A stretch of 64,000 bases of DNA from Cacajao melanocephalus (GCA_963573385.1 CAUYLG010061895.1:248001-312000); one strand, 5' to 3'. Counted from the first letter of the stretch, positions 49,276 to 62,689 are shown. Translations and numbers: made by a program. The notes: a model not told the origin generated them from the sequence alone.

Positions 49276-50339
49276 TATAGCATAAGCCTGACTGATTCAA
49301 ATACTGGAATCCCTATCATTTCGGGTGGAGAAGGCTGCAGGTGGAATAGTCTTTGTGTGTATGTGTGTGGGTGGGGGAGCTGTGTAGAGATAAATAGTTC
49401 AGCCTTGGACACGGTAGGTCAGTTTCACTAGACATCTTGGTGGAGATAGCCAAAAGAAAGTTATTGTGTCCTTATCTACAAATCTGATTTTCAAAAGAGC
49501 TTTCTGGAACACAGACATGACTTTGAAAAACTGTGGCTCATAGATGGTATTTTCAGCTAGGAGGCTGAATGAAGTACACCAAAACAGGTAAGATGAGACC
49601 CAGTAATTGAACCTCAGATCAGCTGAATGTTGAATCTTAAATGTTGAGATGAAGAAGAATATCCAACCAAGGAGACTATGGAATGATCAGTGAAGATCAC
49701 TGTTGGTAAAATGAGTAAGGTGATATATTAATGTACTTCATAAGGTTCAAAGTGTTATATATAGTTACTATTGTCTTAAGTAGTTGAATTAAGTTCACTT
49801 GCAGCATTCCTCACAGCCAAGACACACATTCATACACACACATACAAAATTCTCTGGCATCTGGTCAAAATGTGGTGCCTTTCATTCCTTGAACATGCAT
49901 TTCAATGGCTGTCCTTTATTTTTTGACTCACGTTATCCTTGCTGTCTAATAAAACGTCTTCACGCTTCTCCACCATCTTAAAAACAAACAAACAAAACAC
50001 CTTAACTGTGCTGATCATCTATAGCCCTACTTCTCCAATCCCGTTTTGTTTGTCACACCATTAAACAAGAAATTAAACCATTAGAGCATTTTTCTGCAAT
50101 GTTTTATAGCCTTCAGTACATCAGAAAGAGACTCATATGCTAAAACAAATGTCTGGGCCATCAATTCTTGCCTAATGAATTTTGCCAAGAAACAAGCAGT
50201 GGAAAAGCGGCTGAAAATTGAGAAAAATCATGGTGTATTCTCAGCACCTTTGATTTTGAGGTTTTGCTAGAGATGAATCAAAAGATATATCAAATATCTG
50301 AAACTGCAGCCCAATGACTTCCAACTTCCAAAAACTAAT
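49276..50339. other. Unique sequence, nothing recognised
   Basis: No gene supported. Confidence 0.35.
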
Positions 50340-52340
50340 ATAAAAAAGGTAGAGACAATACTGATGGTAGACAGTACATCAAATCACAGGTGAATTTAAT
50401 TTAATAAAATGTTAAGTGTCATATCAAATCTACTCAACCAAAAAATTCTGACAGAGGATTCCCACATCTTAACCACCGGGAAGAGAAAAGAGCTTACCTA
50501 CCTGGAAAAACAACAAGAAAAATCAAACAAAACCTTTACTACAATATTCACTTTTTTATTACACATAATAATCAGGATAAAAAAATTATCAGATTTATGA
50601 AGAAGCAAGAAAATGTGACCATATCCAAGTTAAAAATACAGTGAATTGAAGCAGACCCACAAACGACACAGACTTCAAAATAACCATCATAACTATGTTT
50701 TTAAAATATCAAGGGGAAATGGATATAATAAATGAAGAGACTGAATGTTTCAAAAGAGAAATAGAAACTCTAAAAAACCATCTAAAAATAATTCACTAGA
50801 TGAACTGAATGGGGTAGTTACTGCAGAAGAATAAGTAAACTTGGAGATGGGTCAATAAAAATTATTCAAACTGAAGCAAAGAAAAAAACACTGCTAAAAA
50901 ATAAAAGAGTTTAGTGGCTGTGAAATGATATGAACTACTTTAGTATGCAAGTATTTGCAATCCAGGAGGAGAGGATATACAGGATAGGGGTTAGGGGAGG
51001 CAAATGAAGAAATAATGACCAGATGTTTTCCCATTGGATGAAAAATACATATTTACAGACATAAGAAAGTCAACAAACCACAGTAGAATGAATACAAAGA
51101 CAATCACATTTAGGGATACAAATTAAAAGTAATGCAAACCAATGTATATAGAACATCTTAAAAAGCAAGCAGTGAAAAAATGACATTTCAATTAGGAAAA
51201 TAATAATTAGAAAATAACAACTGATATTCTATCAGAAATAATCCAAGTAAGAAGACAATGAAACTGTATCTTTAAGGTGGTGAAAGGGGATAAAAAGAAT
51301 ATCTGTTAATCCAAAATTACACAGACAGCAAAAGATCTTCAAAAAATAAACTCTAAAGATATTTTTACGTAAGCAAAAGTGAAAAAAATAAATGCTACCA
51401 AATATTAATTACAAGAAAAATGCCAAAGGTAGCTCTTCAAGAGAAACTGATGCCAGGTAGAAATCTGAATCTACAGAAAATGTGTTAACTATATGTGTAA
51501 ATATAAAATACCTTTTTCTCTTTAATTCGCTTAATAGACAATTGAATATTTAAAGAAAAATAATAACAAAGTGTCATGAGGTTACTAACATAGGAATAAA
51601 TGACAGCAACAGCATAAAATATGTGGAGAGGGGTTCTAGTATTATATGTGAAGCAGTAAAATGTTAATTCAAGGTAGACTGTAATGAGTTAAGAATTTAT
51701 GCTGTAATTTCTATAGCAAGCACCAATAAACGGGTTCAGATAAAAAGTTAATATAAAACAGAAGGCTTAAATACATTCAGTTGTTTAAAGAGCATACAGA
51801 AACAACAGAATCAAGAAAGTTAGATAGGGCAAAGAGAAAACAATAGAAGAAAATAGACTTCAACACAATCTTATAAATAATTATATTAAATGTAAGTGGA
51901 TTAAATAATTTAAAGACAAGATTTGAAAATGAGAAAAAAAGATGAGATAAATCATACGCTGTGCATAAGAGACACTTCAAATATAAAGACAGAAATTGGT
52001 TAACAATAAAAAGATTGAAACACAAGTGCCATACAAACACTAATTACAAGAGATCTGGTGTGACTACGATGATAGTAGAAAAGCGAGCTTGAAAATACAG
52101 TTTTATTAGGAATAAAAGTAACATTTCATAATTATAGAAAGGTCCATTTATCAAGAAGACATAACAACTAAAAATGTACATACCTAATAAATAAGCATCA
52201 AAATTTATTTCAGGGAGAAGTTAATGCATCCAGAATTATGGTTGGAAAATTTATCACTACTTTCTCAGTGACTGCTAGAATGTAGACAAAAAAAATCAGT
52301 ATGCCTACAGAAAATCTGAATAAACCTATCAACCTAATGG
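50340..52340 (+). repeat. Ancient L1 (L1M): ORF1 to early ORF2
   Basis: GCAGACCCACAAACGACACA and AACTATGTTTTTAAAATATC lie in the ORF1 part. TGATGCCAGGTAGAAATCTG, AGGTAGACTGTAATGAGTTA and the TATTAAATGTAAGTGGATTAA segment mark the inter-ORF and early ORF2 part. Many stops; no intact protein. Confidence 0.8.
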
Positions 52341-52463
52341 ATGTTTATATTTATATATAAATATCCATATATATATATATATTCACAAAAAAACTATAAC
52401 TGCACATGGAACAAGATATACCACAATCTTAACTTAGAAATCAATAGCAAAAACCTATTTTTC
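52341..52463. other. AT-rich spacer with TA run
   Basis: Continuation of the L1M block with a (TA)n run at about 52367-52382. Confidence 0.5.
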
Positions 52464-52750
52464 TTTTTTTTTTTGAAGACAGGTTCTCGCTCTGTCACCC
52501 ATGCTGGAGTGCAGTGGTGCAATCATAACTCAAGGCAACCTTGACCTCCTAGACTTAAGCAATCCTCATATCTCAGCCTCCCTAGTAGCTAGGATTACAG
52601 GCATGTACACCAGGCTTGACTAATTGTTAAATAGTAAGATGGGATCTTATTATGTTGCCCAGGCTGGTCTTGAACTAATAGGCTCAAATGATCTTCCTGC
52701 TTCAGCGTCCCCAAATTCTGTGATTACAGGCATGTGCCACTGTAACCAGC
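52464..52750 (-). mobile_element. Alu SINE (J-like), minus strand
   Basis: T run, then TTCTCGCTCTGTCACCCATG, GATTACAGGCATGTACACCA, TTATGTTGCCCAGGCTGGTC and GATTACAGGCATGTGCCACT. Complete, diverged; inserted into the L1M block. Confidence 0.95.
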
Positions 52751-53496
52751 CAAAAAAAAAAGTGTTTAAATAAAAACACATCCATATATTTGGAAATTAA
52801 AAACATCCTCCTGAAAACAAAATAGACAAAAAAGAAGAAATTATAAACTAATTTAGAAAATATTTAACTAAATGATAATAAAAGTATACAATATTGAAAT
52901 TTGTGATTTGCAGCTAAAGCACTGCTTTGAGAGAAACTGACAGCCAGAATCAGTAAATTAGAAAAAGAAGAGTAAATATAGCCAAGGAATGTGTGTTTGT
53001 ACACAGCAAAACAATCTTTAAAAATCCAACAAAACCAAAAATTTCTTTTAAGTAAAGATCAACAGCATCAAAACACACTTAGGAAGACTGATGAAGGAAA
53101 ATAAGAAAACACAAATTAGCCTTGTCATGAATGAAAAAGAAAAGATCAACAAAAAGTCTTTTAAAGAATTCAAATAAAATATGTAAATACTATGGGCTTC
53201 AGGTGAATAAAGTCACAACTTAGATGAAGCAGACTGTTAATACACAGCTTATCAAAAGTGATTGAGAAAATAAAAAATCTGACAGCTTCATCTCTATTTT
53301 AAAAATTGAATTAATGATTAAAATATTCCGAAAACAAACTTCCTAAAATAGGCCACAGCCTTCATTGTTGAATTTTCAAACAATCAAAGAATAAATAATG
53401 TCAATCTTCTAAAAGCATTTTCAGATAATAGAAGAGTATAGAACACTTTCCAATTCATTTTATGAGCTCATAATCCTGATATCAAAACTTGACAAG
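52751..53496 (+). repeat. Ancient L1 (L1M) ORF2, middle part
   Basis: AGCTAAAGCACTGCTTTGAG-AGAAACTGACAGC, and CAATCTTCTAAAAGCATTTTC-like text fit diverged L1 ORF2 between two Alus. Confidence 0.65.
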
Positions 53497-53805
53497 AGGG
53501 TGGGAGCAGTGGCTCACACCTGTAATCCCAGCACTTTGAGAGGCCAAGGTGGGCGATCGATTGAGTCTAAGACTTTGAGACCAGGCTGGGCAACATGGCA
53601 AAACCCCAGCTCTACAAAATATCTATATATATAAATTAGCTAGAGGTGGTGGCACACACCTGCAGTCCCAGCTATTTGGGAGACTAAGGTAGGAGGATTA
53701 TCTGAGCCTAGCGATATCGAGGCTATAGTAAGCCATAATTGTGCCATTGCACTTCAGGCTGGGTGACAGAGTGAGCCCCGGTCTCAAAAACAGAAAATAA
53801 AAAAG
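53497..53805 (+). mobile_element. Alu SINE (J-like), plus strand
   Basis: GGTGGGAGCAGTGGCTCACA start and GGGTGACAGAGTGAGCCCCG end. Target-site duplications AAACTTGACAAG (53485-53496) and AAACCTGACAAG (53806-53817), one mismatch. Confidence 0.95.
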
Positions 53806-53817
53806 AAACCTGACAAG

Positions 53818-54790
53818 GAAAATGTAAAAAATAGATAAGTGTGAACTAATAATTCTCCTAAGATTAGACACATCAGTCCTTACTAAAATATTAGCAAATG
53901 GATGGAAAAACATAAGAAAGATTGTATTGTTATTCAGTAATTCAAGGGAGGCTTAACATGAAAAAACATTCAATATAATTCATCAGTTAAAAGATAAAAG
54001 TCATATAACCATCTCAACTGATGGAGGAAAAAAAACTTCCAAAATTTTATACCCATTTATGGTTTCAAAATATATCTTACAAACCAACACTAATGAAATT
54101 TTCTTCATCTGATAAAGAACTTCTAATATATTAAGAAATCAACAATACATAGGTAAACAGCTCAATTAAAATGGGCAAAAATTTGAAAGATAACTCATTA
54201 AAGATGTTAAAGAAGATATATAAATGGTCAACACAGAAAGGTGTTCAACATCTTTAGTCATTAAGGTAATGCAAGTTAAAAACCACAATGAGATACAATT
54301 TTTCATCCCCTGGAAGGGTTAAAACAAAAAAGCCTAAAAATACCAAATATTACCAAGATAATTGAGCAATTTGAGCTCTCATATATACAGTACTTACAGG
54401 AATGTGTAACTTTTTCATAATAAACGAACCTAAAATTGTTATGAAAAATAGTTGAAGAGGTTTTTTGTGGTTATACATTTACCATTAGTACCAGAAATTC
54501 CACTCCTAGATAGTTACACAACAGAATTAAAAATTTATAGCAGCTTTCTTCATAGAAACCAAAAACTGAAAATAAGCTAAATGTCCATCACCATGGGAAG
54601 TGATAAACAAATTGTGGAATGCTATTCATCAATAAAAAGAAACAAACTGGTGATAAACTCAACCTGGGTGAATCTTTCAGATCCAGAGAAGCCGAACACA
54701 ATTCATTTCTACTGAAGTTCTAGAACAAGCAAAACTAATTAAATTCAGATAGTTTTCTAGGTTATGCAGGTGTTAGAAGTTGACTGAAAG
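53818..54790 (+). repeat. Ancient L1 (L1M) ORF2 3' part
   Basis: AAAACCACAATGAGATACAA, AGCTAAATGTCCATCACCAT, GAATGCTATTCATCAATAAA and AAGTTCTAGAACAAGCAAAA are diagnostic of the ORF2 end. It continues the block that begins at 50.3 kb. Confidence 0.85.
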
Positions 54791-56456
54791 AAAAGCACAA
54801 TAGGAGAACTTTGGGGGACGATAATATATTTCATTTGGGGATGATGGAAATATTCTACAGTAGGTATTTTTTATTACCATACACTGGATTCTCTCTCTTA
54901 CCACTACATTCTAAAAGTGATAGTAACTTAACCTTCACTGTTGATTTAGTCTTAAAATCAACCTATTTCTAAACATACAGAACCACATGAAGAAACTTTA
55001 TACAGATGTGTTTCTCTTCTAAAGTAATTCTGCATTCTCTTTAATTTTTAGTTTAGGAAACTGCTAGTACTTTACTAATTATACTGTTTGGAAGCTTTAT
55101 AGAATTATAATTCCCCACACAGATTTTGAAAATAAAGGTGATTCAAATGTTAAAAAATAAAAATTATTTGCTGGTGTCACCATATGGCAGCAATTCAATC
55201 AACTGCTATTACAAAGATTATCAAAAATAAATGTCCAAGAGTTAAACAAGTTGCAGTTCTCATAAGCCACATCTTAATCAACATATCCTTGCTCTTTCTC
55301 ACTACTTCTCTTAGATGTACTAACATCACCTATCATTCCCAGTGGGGAAATTTAGTCTCCTTTCCTATCTAAAAATCAGTGCCCTACATGTCAGCCAGCA
55401 GAGGGCTCAATGAGCGATTTTTCAAGTCCTCACAAAATAGCTAAGAGCCCTTCTGTTAGTCAGCCTTTCCAAACATGTAATTTGCCTCTTAAATCTGCAC
55501 AGGCTGTGTAGCTGATTATTCTTATTAGTTGTTAAACCTAACCATTACTTCTGTTCACTCAAACAGTTCTCTTTTCACTTGTCACATATATCCAATTATT
55601 CACAGGCATTTGTTATTCCCTGAGTGGACAAATCCTAGAATTTCAAACTTGAAAGTGACCTCTGAGGTCGTTCTTCTGTAGTCTTTCAGTTCAAGCCTCT
55701 TACTTATGAGGTTCTTTCAACAGAGCCCATGATAGATAACTGGGTAAACCTCAGATTGAAGAAAGGAGATAAATAGATACCATTTGTGAGGAAAAGCACT
55801 GCCTGTATACATAGTTCAATTATCTGGCACCAAAATCTCTCTTTCTATGAATTGTATTTGTTGATCCTAGTAATTCTCTCTGGGTTTATAGGGAGTAGTT
55901 TCCATTCCTATTCTAGTGGACAACCTTCATGTATTTAGAGCCTCTTCTTAATGTTTCCTTAGGTCTTGGGATCAGGCTTAGTAAATAATATAATTTCCTT
56001 TTTGCATATATCCACAGGCAATTCGTTCTCCTTTTGTCTAGATTTATTTCTTAAGGTACCAGTTAACTATGGTGATACCATCACTTTGCGAATTTGGATT
56101 TTCAAGGATAGTCCTCCAAGTATCTATAATTTGGAGGCACAAGGAGCTCCAAAGGAATAGCTTTGTGATCTAACCCAATGCCCCATAAATTTTAATGTGC
56201 ATTGAATTACCTGCGAATTTTACTAAAACATCATACTTGTTTTAATACTTCTGAGCAGGGACAGAGAGTATATATTTTTAGCAAGATTTTATGTCCCTGG
56301 TCCATGGATCATATTTTGAGTAACAGGATCTAAATAGAATTTCTCATACAGATTTCAAGTTTCAAAAATATAGCATGTTTTTCCACACTACTGTGTGTTA
56401 TATAAACATGTAAGTAGGACAAAACATTAACAGTAACACACATGTATAAACAAATG
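54791..56456. other. Unique sequence, nothing confident
   Basis: No gene supported. The part near 55620-55750 is weakly MIR-like. Confidence 0.35.
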
Positions 56457-56460
56457 ATGC

Positions 56461-56789
56461 TGAGACAGCTAGGTGGGAAGGGCTCCCTGGCAAAACTGCA
56501 ACTGGTCTGCACGCCGGGGTGGAGGCTCAAGAATTTCATGCTGTCTGCAGCGAGGAGGAGCCTGGTTCCTCTCCTCTTCCTGTGAGGAACCTGGAATTCA
56601 ATCTGTGATGTGGGAAGCCTACACTAGCAGGAACTCTGGCCTTGCAGAGAGTCCGTTCCCCCCACTTTATTCCTTTTTGCCCAATAAATCCCATTATTCT
56701 CACTCTTCAAATCGTCTGCAAGCCTAAATTTTTGTGGCTGTGGATCAAGGACCCTGTTTTCAGCTGAATTAGGGAAAAGTCCTGCAACA
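56461..56789 (+). mobile_element. Solo LTR, class I ERV-like
   Basis: 329 bases opening TGAGACAGCTAGGTGGGAAG and closing AGTCCTGCAACA (TG...CA), with an AATAAA polyadenylation signal near 56685 and the CAAATCGTCTGCAAGCCTAA text seen in primate class I LTRs. Perfect 4-base target-site duplication ATGC on both sides (56457-56460, 56790-56793). No internal region, so a recombined solo LTR. Family name not fixed. Confidence 0.88.
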
Positions 56790-56793
56790 ATGC

Positions 56794-57339
56794 CATTTAA
56801 TGCAACAACCTCAAATTTGTAGGAAAAATTAGAGGCAATCATATAGGTCTCCACTGCTAACAATTATTGTTTGATGCATAGATGCTTTGAGCTAAAAAAA
56901 AAATTATCTCAAATTATTTTTGCGTAATTAGAGGCCAATAATTGCTCAAAACTTATGCTGTAATTAAAAACACCATAACTTCTTCTGACCTGCTACTTGT
57001 TAATTGAGAGTGATTTCCATAGGCTGACTTTCTCCCCTCCCTGGTGACTAGCTCTCACTATGGCCATCAAAAAGATTTCTCCCTGTTTTCATGAGGGTGA
57101 AAATAAATTTCTCCTCCAGGGATTAGACACAAATACTGCAGAAATTTTCTCATGTGTAATAGTATGACTATTCTGGAATAAGCCTATTTCAATAAGGAAA
57201 AAGTAATTTTCTCTTCTCAAAAAAGGAAATCATCCATTTTTAACATTAGTCATCTCCTGAATGGCTTACAAAGAGTATATTCTATCACTTTTGATATATT
57301 TCCTTTATATAGTTTCCTACTATTTACTAATAGGTGCCT
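56794..57339. other. AT-rich sequence, nothing recognised
   Basis: No gene supported. Confidence 0.35.
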
Positions 57340-57585
57340 AGGAAACATAATAGTAGCTACTACAACTATTTATTGAGTGTCCACCTCATGTGAAGTACTG
57401 GTGTCAGTCAAGCTTACAGAATTCTGAAAAAGTAGGCATATTGTACCATTACATGAGTGAAAAAAAACGTAAGTCCAGAGATGTGAAGTAGCTTGGGTGT
57501 GGGTCACATAAGTAGTAAATGGGTAAGCTAGAGTATGGAGCCAGACGATTTTGGTACCAAGATCACAATACAACCGCTGCCTGCC
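57340..57585 (-). repeat. MIR fragment (antisense)
   Basis: ATTTATTGAGTGTCCACCTC, GTGTGGGTCACATAAGTAGT and GCTAGAGTATGGAGCCAGAC match reverse-complement MIR. Confidence 0.7.
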
Positions 57586-59764
57586 TTTGAAAGGAATTTC
57601 ATATTACTGCATAAAAGGTTTTCTCTTGAAGCAAGTAATTAAAATAATCCTTAAAATTGAGGGATTCCATCATAGTAGGTTCAGAGAACATATAAAAGAC
57701 AAAACGATCTTTTAAAATGTGAACCATCCCCCTGGGCATAAATATAAGCCTTCTTAGGCTCAAAGATCATTAACAAGAATTTATGTCAAACACAATATAT
57801 TAAAAACATGAAACAATTACTCCAACTCTTAAGCTATTTAAAGCTCACATATTAACTAAGTGGCAAAGAGTATACAACCAATTTAATGAATCCATAATAC
57901 AGATATTAGCAGAACCAACAGCTCCTGCCTTAAGCTTATGCACTGAACTGGTTTAGTTTTGTGGTTTGTTTTCTAAAATATGATGATCTTTAATTTCAAC
58001 TCCTTCTATTTTTTCTTGTTATTTGGATAAACTTTAGGCAAGATCCTGAAAATTACACTATTTATCACTAAGATTCTTCTAATTTCTGTGAAAAATCACC
58101 TCATCTTATTTCTATAACTCCAGTACAACTTAACCTGTGACTTCTCCACTGCTAAAGATACCAATGAAGGTGAGACAAGAGTAGAAGTGATTAGAAGAAC
58201 TAGAACGAGCATTCTCAAATAAGGTGATAATGCAGTAAAGGCAGAAATCTGATTACATCTGTAAAAATGTTTAAGATGAGAAAAGACAAGCTGTCATGTG
58301 TATAGGGAGAAAAACTGGAAGATCTCGTGTATAGGGAGAAAAATTGGAAGAATATTTAAATAAAAATGTATCCCTTATGCAATATCGCCAAAAGTGAATA
58401 GATATTTTAATGAATCAGAGCCTCTTAATGTCTAAGATGTTTCTGAATAGTATCCTAGTTTGCATTCTGCTGTTTAAGGCACTAGTGTACCATTAATGCC
58501 TAAGTTAGTAAAATTAACTTCAGTAAGTAGCTGCCTAATGGTCTCAAAAAGACATTGCAGGCTACAAATGTGGTTTGTAAACATTACGCATTTTCCAAAT
58601 ATTTAACAAATGCTATTTTTTTTCCACAGTCTTAGAAAATATACTTATTATCAAGTGGCCGTATCAGAGCTCCCACGTGTTAAAGGAAAATGTAAGATAA
58701 ATAGCTAACATAATTCTTATTGATGAATTCATGTAAGTTCTTTCCTTTACCCTCCTGCTTTCCTTGAAATGAGTTCTTTGTGAAGATTGATGGAGGATAT
58801 AATAACAGCAGATGATCCTTTCTTGACAGCACACATGTGTGCCTAAACATGCTATTCATCAAAACATGACATATATTGTATCCCATTATCTAATCAAGAG
58901 AAGAGGAGAACATTAGAGCTAATTTTTGTTCTATCTCTCTGCATCTAGTTATTAAAAACAAAATGTTATGCACTTTAATTATCTAAATATAATTTGCATT
59001 CATATTTCCCTTGAAAGAAGTCCACAAGATTGCTAAAGAAAAATTTACAACAAACTGCCATATTGGATGGCATGTAGGCAGCATGAAGACCTTCAGTTGA
59101 GATATTAAAAATCAAGCTTTGACTGAACCAACAATAGGATTCATGACACTTTTACAGCTTTCAGAGTCTAACTCAGTTGACACAGATCCTCATAATCTCC
59201 TCATCATCTTCTACATTTTGAAAACCATCATATGCCAGTGACCTGTGGAATTCATCCCTGAAGTAGAAGATAAGGTTATGTCACTGATAATGGTTCACCG
59301 GAAAAGGTTAGCTTTTAGGAGAGACTTAGTGACTGACTTCCGCAATAGAATGAGCAATGCCGGATGACTTGTATGTAAAAGAAATCCTCAATAGGTAATA
59401 CAGGATTGGCTTGTCCTTCAAATCCTAAGGGTTAATGTTGTCGGCTATCTAAATTTGGTTCAGAAATATGCATGGTCATCTTCTGCCAGTAATATAAGCA
59501 CATAAAAAACTGCTTCAAATAATTTTTACAAGTATTGCATGATTTAGCATCCCTTCCATAAATAAATTAATCTAATAAAGAGTAAGCCTTGTTTTTATTC
59601 AGGAGGAAGGTAAATTTGGTTATAAAATGAGAGGTACCTTTTTTATATTATTAACACAGGAATATGGAGCAATAAATGGAAAAATCTGCATGGTAACACT
59701 GAAAGTATAGTAAAGTAGGCATACAGGTGAAATAAATCTAATCACCTTGCTTAATCAAAATATG
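57586..59764. other. AT-rich sequence with one short duplication
   Basis: No gene or confident repeat apart from the tandem duplication at 58298-58351. The part near 59050-59400 is less AT-biased and may be an old DNA-transposon relic, unassigned. Confidence 0.35.
58298..58351. repeat. Tandem duplication, 29-base period
   Basis: GTGTATAGGGAGAAAAACTG-GAAGA (58298) recurs at 58327 with a single C to T change. Confidence 0.9.
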
Positions 59765-59862
59765 AAATGTTTTCTACTCCCATGTGCCCCATACAGATAT
59801 AAACCTATTATGTAGCCACAAAAATTAAACATTAAAAAAACAAAAAGAATAAAAAAGAAATA
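59765..59862 (+). repeat. L1 3'-end fragment
   Basis: AAACCTATTATGTAGCCACA-AAAATTAAACATTAAAAAAA is the characteristic L1 3' terminus with A-rich tail. Confidence 0.75.
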
Positions 59863-61579
59863 TTTTGGTTTTCACTAAAAAATATTTAGAACTTGTAAAC
59901 ACATTGTAAGAACACTCTAGGAAGCTACCTTTCATTTATTCAGAAAACAGATAAGTGTGAGTGAAAAAATAAATCTTGGTACTCTCAAGCATATAATTTA
60001 TCTGGATTTATTACCGAGTTGTGTGAAAAGGGAATAGTTACAAACTATTTCAATCCACAATGATGGTGAACATGTTTATTCACCATCATTTCTAGAGTAG
60101 CTAAAAAAACGAATGCATAAGCATGTTTTAACACAAATCTTTTTTTTGAAATTAAAGCAACTGTGATAAAAATGACATAACACAGAAATACATATCCACA
60201 ATTCTTAAGGAGTAACAATAGAACAATGTTTTTCAAACTGCAGTACATAAGCAAGCATGAAATAGATCTAATGGTATGTGGCCAGATATTTGAGTTATTT
60301 TTTAATGGTAGAGTGTAGAATAAATACTAGGATATGTCAGAGGTCATTACACATAGCAAAGTTAGAATCATTTAATAGAACCTCCATTTCAAGTTATATT
60401 CATATACAAATAAATATACTTTCATTTATATGCATATATACTTTCATATACACATGTGTTAGTGTGTTTGTGTTCACTAGATTCTAATATAAAATACATA
60501 TATTTCTTTCTACAGGCCTTGATCAAAACAGTTTCAAGCTGTTTCAATAATATAAAAATTCAGTCTTCATTACCAACCTAAAATCATATACTGTATTTTC
60601 CTTCAGAAAGTTGTCTTAAAACTCACTGATGCCAATTAATTCTACAGATGGATCACACTGCTTCCATAACCACTACAGAAGCATCACATGATCTCCAAAA
60701 AAAAAAAAAAAAACTTAGGTGCTGGTATCACTCTGGGTTCCAAGCAGAGTTCCCAGTTTACTCTAGTTTCCTCATGCTTTCTCCTTCATCTTTTCATTGT
60801 AGTAAGGCATACACGATTTAAAAGTCTGGCTGATCTATAGAAAGCATTTCAGAATCATTTTACATATGTTTTTGTATCTTAGTCTGCCTTGGTCAAATGT
60901 TGTCAAAGCTTCTTTGATATATTGACCAGAAGTTTATTTTAGAGAAGGACAATAGATTTACAGCTCCTAAAAAGGCAATAAACTATGAGGTCCAGAGAAA
61001 CGATGATTAACAAGGTGGCTGCGAATGGTAAGTGAAGGACCAAAGGTGTTTGATTTTGATAGGCACTGGTTTAGAACAAGTAAAATAGAGACAATCTCAA
61101 TGAACTTTTTAAACTTTTGAGTGTTAGAGAAAGAAGTAAATGAGTAAGTAAATTAACCAATAAGTTACTATAGTGGGAGAAAATGATTGTGGGGAGGGAA
61201 CGAAACCCCTTAGCACTACTCCCAAGGTAGTGCTTTGAGGAAAAAAAATTAAAACATGTTCAGGTTTTGTTCTTATAAACCATTCGGAGGAGACATCTGG
61301 CCTCCTTACCAAGACTTCTGTTCCTGCCCTCTGTTATAGAAATTGTACTACTTCCTGCTGGCCCAGAATTGTAATCAGACCACCTTCATTTTATATAGAC
61401 CCCAAGAGAGTACTAACAACTTCTGATTGCTGATAGCCTGGGAAGAATTCAAACCACTAATCCATTGTCTCTAAGTACTTTATTCTCATCCCAATGCCAT
61501 AAACAATCTAATTCTCTAAAAGCTGACACATAATACCTAGTATGAAGAGAACTTATGTTTAGTAGCAACTTGAGGAAAA
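59863..61579. other. AT-rich sequence, nothing recognised
   Basis: No gene supported. An A17 run lies at 60697-60713. Confidence 0.35.
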
Positions 61580-61599
61580 ATAAGTACATAAAATCAACA

Positions 61600-62010
61600 A
61601 AGAAGCATCAGCGTGGTTCATTGGAGATCTGGGACTGCATATCTGGATATAATACTGGATAAATTGAGAAAATTAGGGCAATCATGGATCAAAAGTTATA
61701 ACACAGCATTTTTGTGCATTGCAGAAACCCTTCAGGGAAACCCAGGCTCTGTAGCACGTTCATTTATCAAAGGGATAATGACCCGAAAACATTCTTCTGG
61801 AGACAGTATGGAAACTATTTCCTTTTTAAAGGAAAGGCACCTGTGGAACTAATTAGGATGAAGTACTTCTTTCGAAGTATGAGCTATAATCCTGTTGAGT
61901 GAATAAAAGATGTACAAGACTGTAGTTCATAATGATAGACAACTCAAATGACAGTTGATGGTGGTCTGTAATATGAAAACAAGATTTGGGGAGATCCAGA
62001 CTAATATTTG
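61600..62010 (+). pseudogene. Tc1-like transposase remnant
   Basis: Two overlapping plus-strand frames carry pieces of a Tc1/mariner-type transposase. One reads QRDNDPK, matching the DNDPKH motif around the second catalytic Asp; the other continues KHSSG after a frame change. Downstream, SYNPVE matches the DLNPIE motif at the third catalytic acid, about 37 residues later, close to the usual spacing. A stop follows at once. Frameshifts and stops show it is dead. Terminal inverted repeats were not found. Such elements were DNA cut-and-paste transposons that encode their own DDE enzyme. Confidence 0.65.
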
Positions 62011-62689
62011 CTGAAGTAGTCACGAGAAAAAAGATAGCAATTGTACTCAAGAATAATTTAAATAATGCAAGTTTTTATCCCCAAGTTTAATTAACAAGTA
62101 CTCCAAAGTGGAGTTATCTCCAAAGTGAATATCTTACTTACAGAATCATGGGACAGTTCTGAAAAAAATGAGTTCCTCCAGGGAGTAAGCAACGGACTTA
62201 TAATAAAAGAGCACATTCTTATTTTATATTGTTTAACTTTGTACTCATTGCTTTTTTATGAATATGCGCATATAACTTTCTAAGTTATAAATAATATTTG
62301 CAAGTAAATAGTATTTCTCATTATATTAAAGAATATAAGATATTTAATCATTTTCTTTTTCATTCAAGATATAGAAGATTGGTGGATACTGCTCAACTTT
62401 ATAAGTAAAAGCCTGTGTAAATGAATGATTCTTGACATGTTATCATTTCATTATCAGTTGAACAATAATGCATGAATTTAATAGCATGACCCAACTGCCA
62501 CAGCTTATCATACCTATGCATAACAGAGAGAGGAAATACAGTGGGATATTAAAACTATAGCCTGGAAAAATTCAGAAACCTCAGATCTAGCAGAATACAA
62601 TTTATATGCATTTTTTTGTTACTCCTATGAGAAAGCCTCAGATTTTTTCTTCACTTAACCAATATATTTTTATTTAACAGCACTTCTCC
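62011..62689. other. AT-rich sequence, nothing recognised
   Basis: Possibly includes the 3' end of the Tc1-like relic; no gene supported. Confidence 0.35.

Noticed and set aside
48963..49431. 116-codon plus-strand frame and its antisense partner
   Set aside because: They lie in the antisense L1 3' UTR fragment and flank; not a gene.
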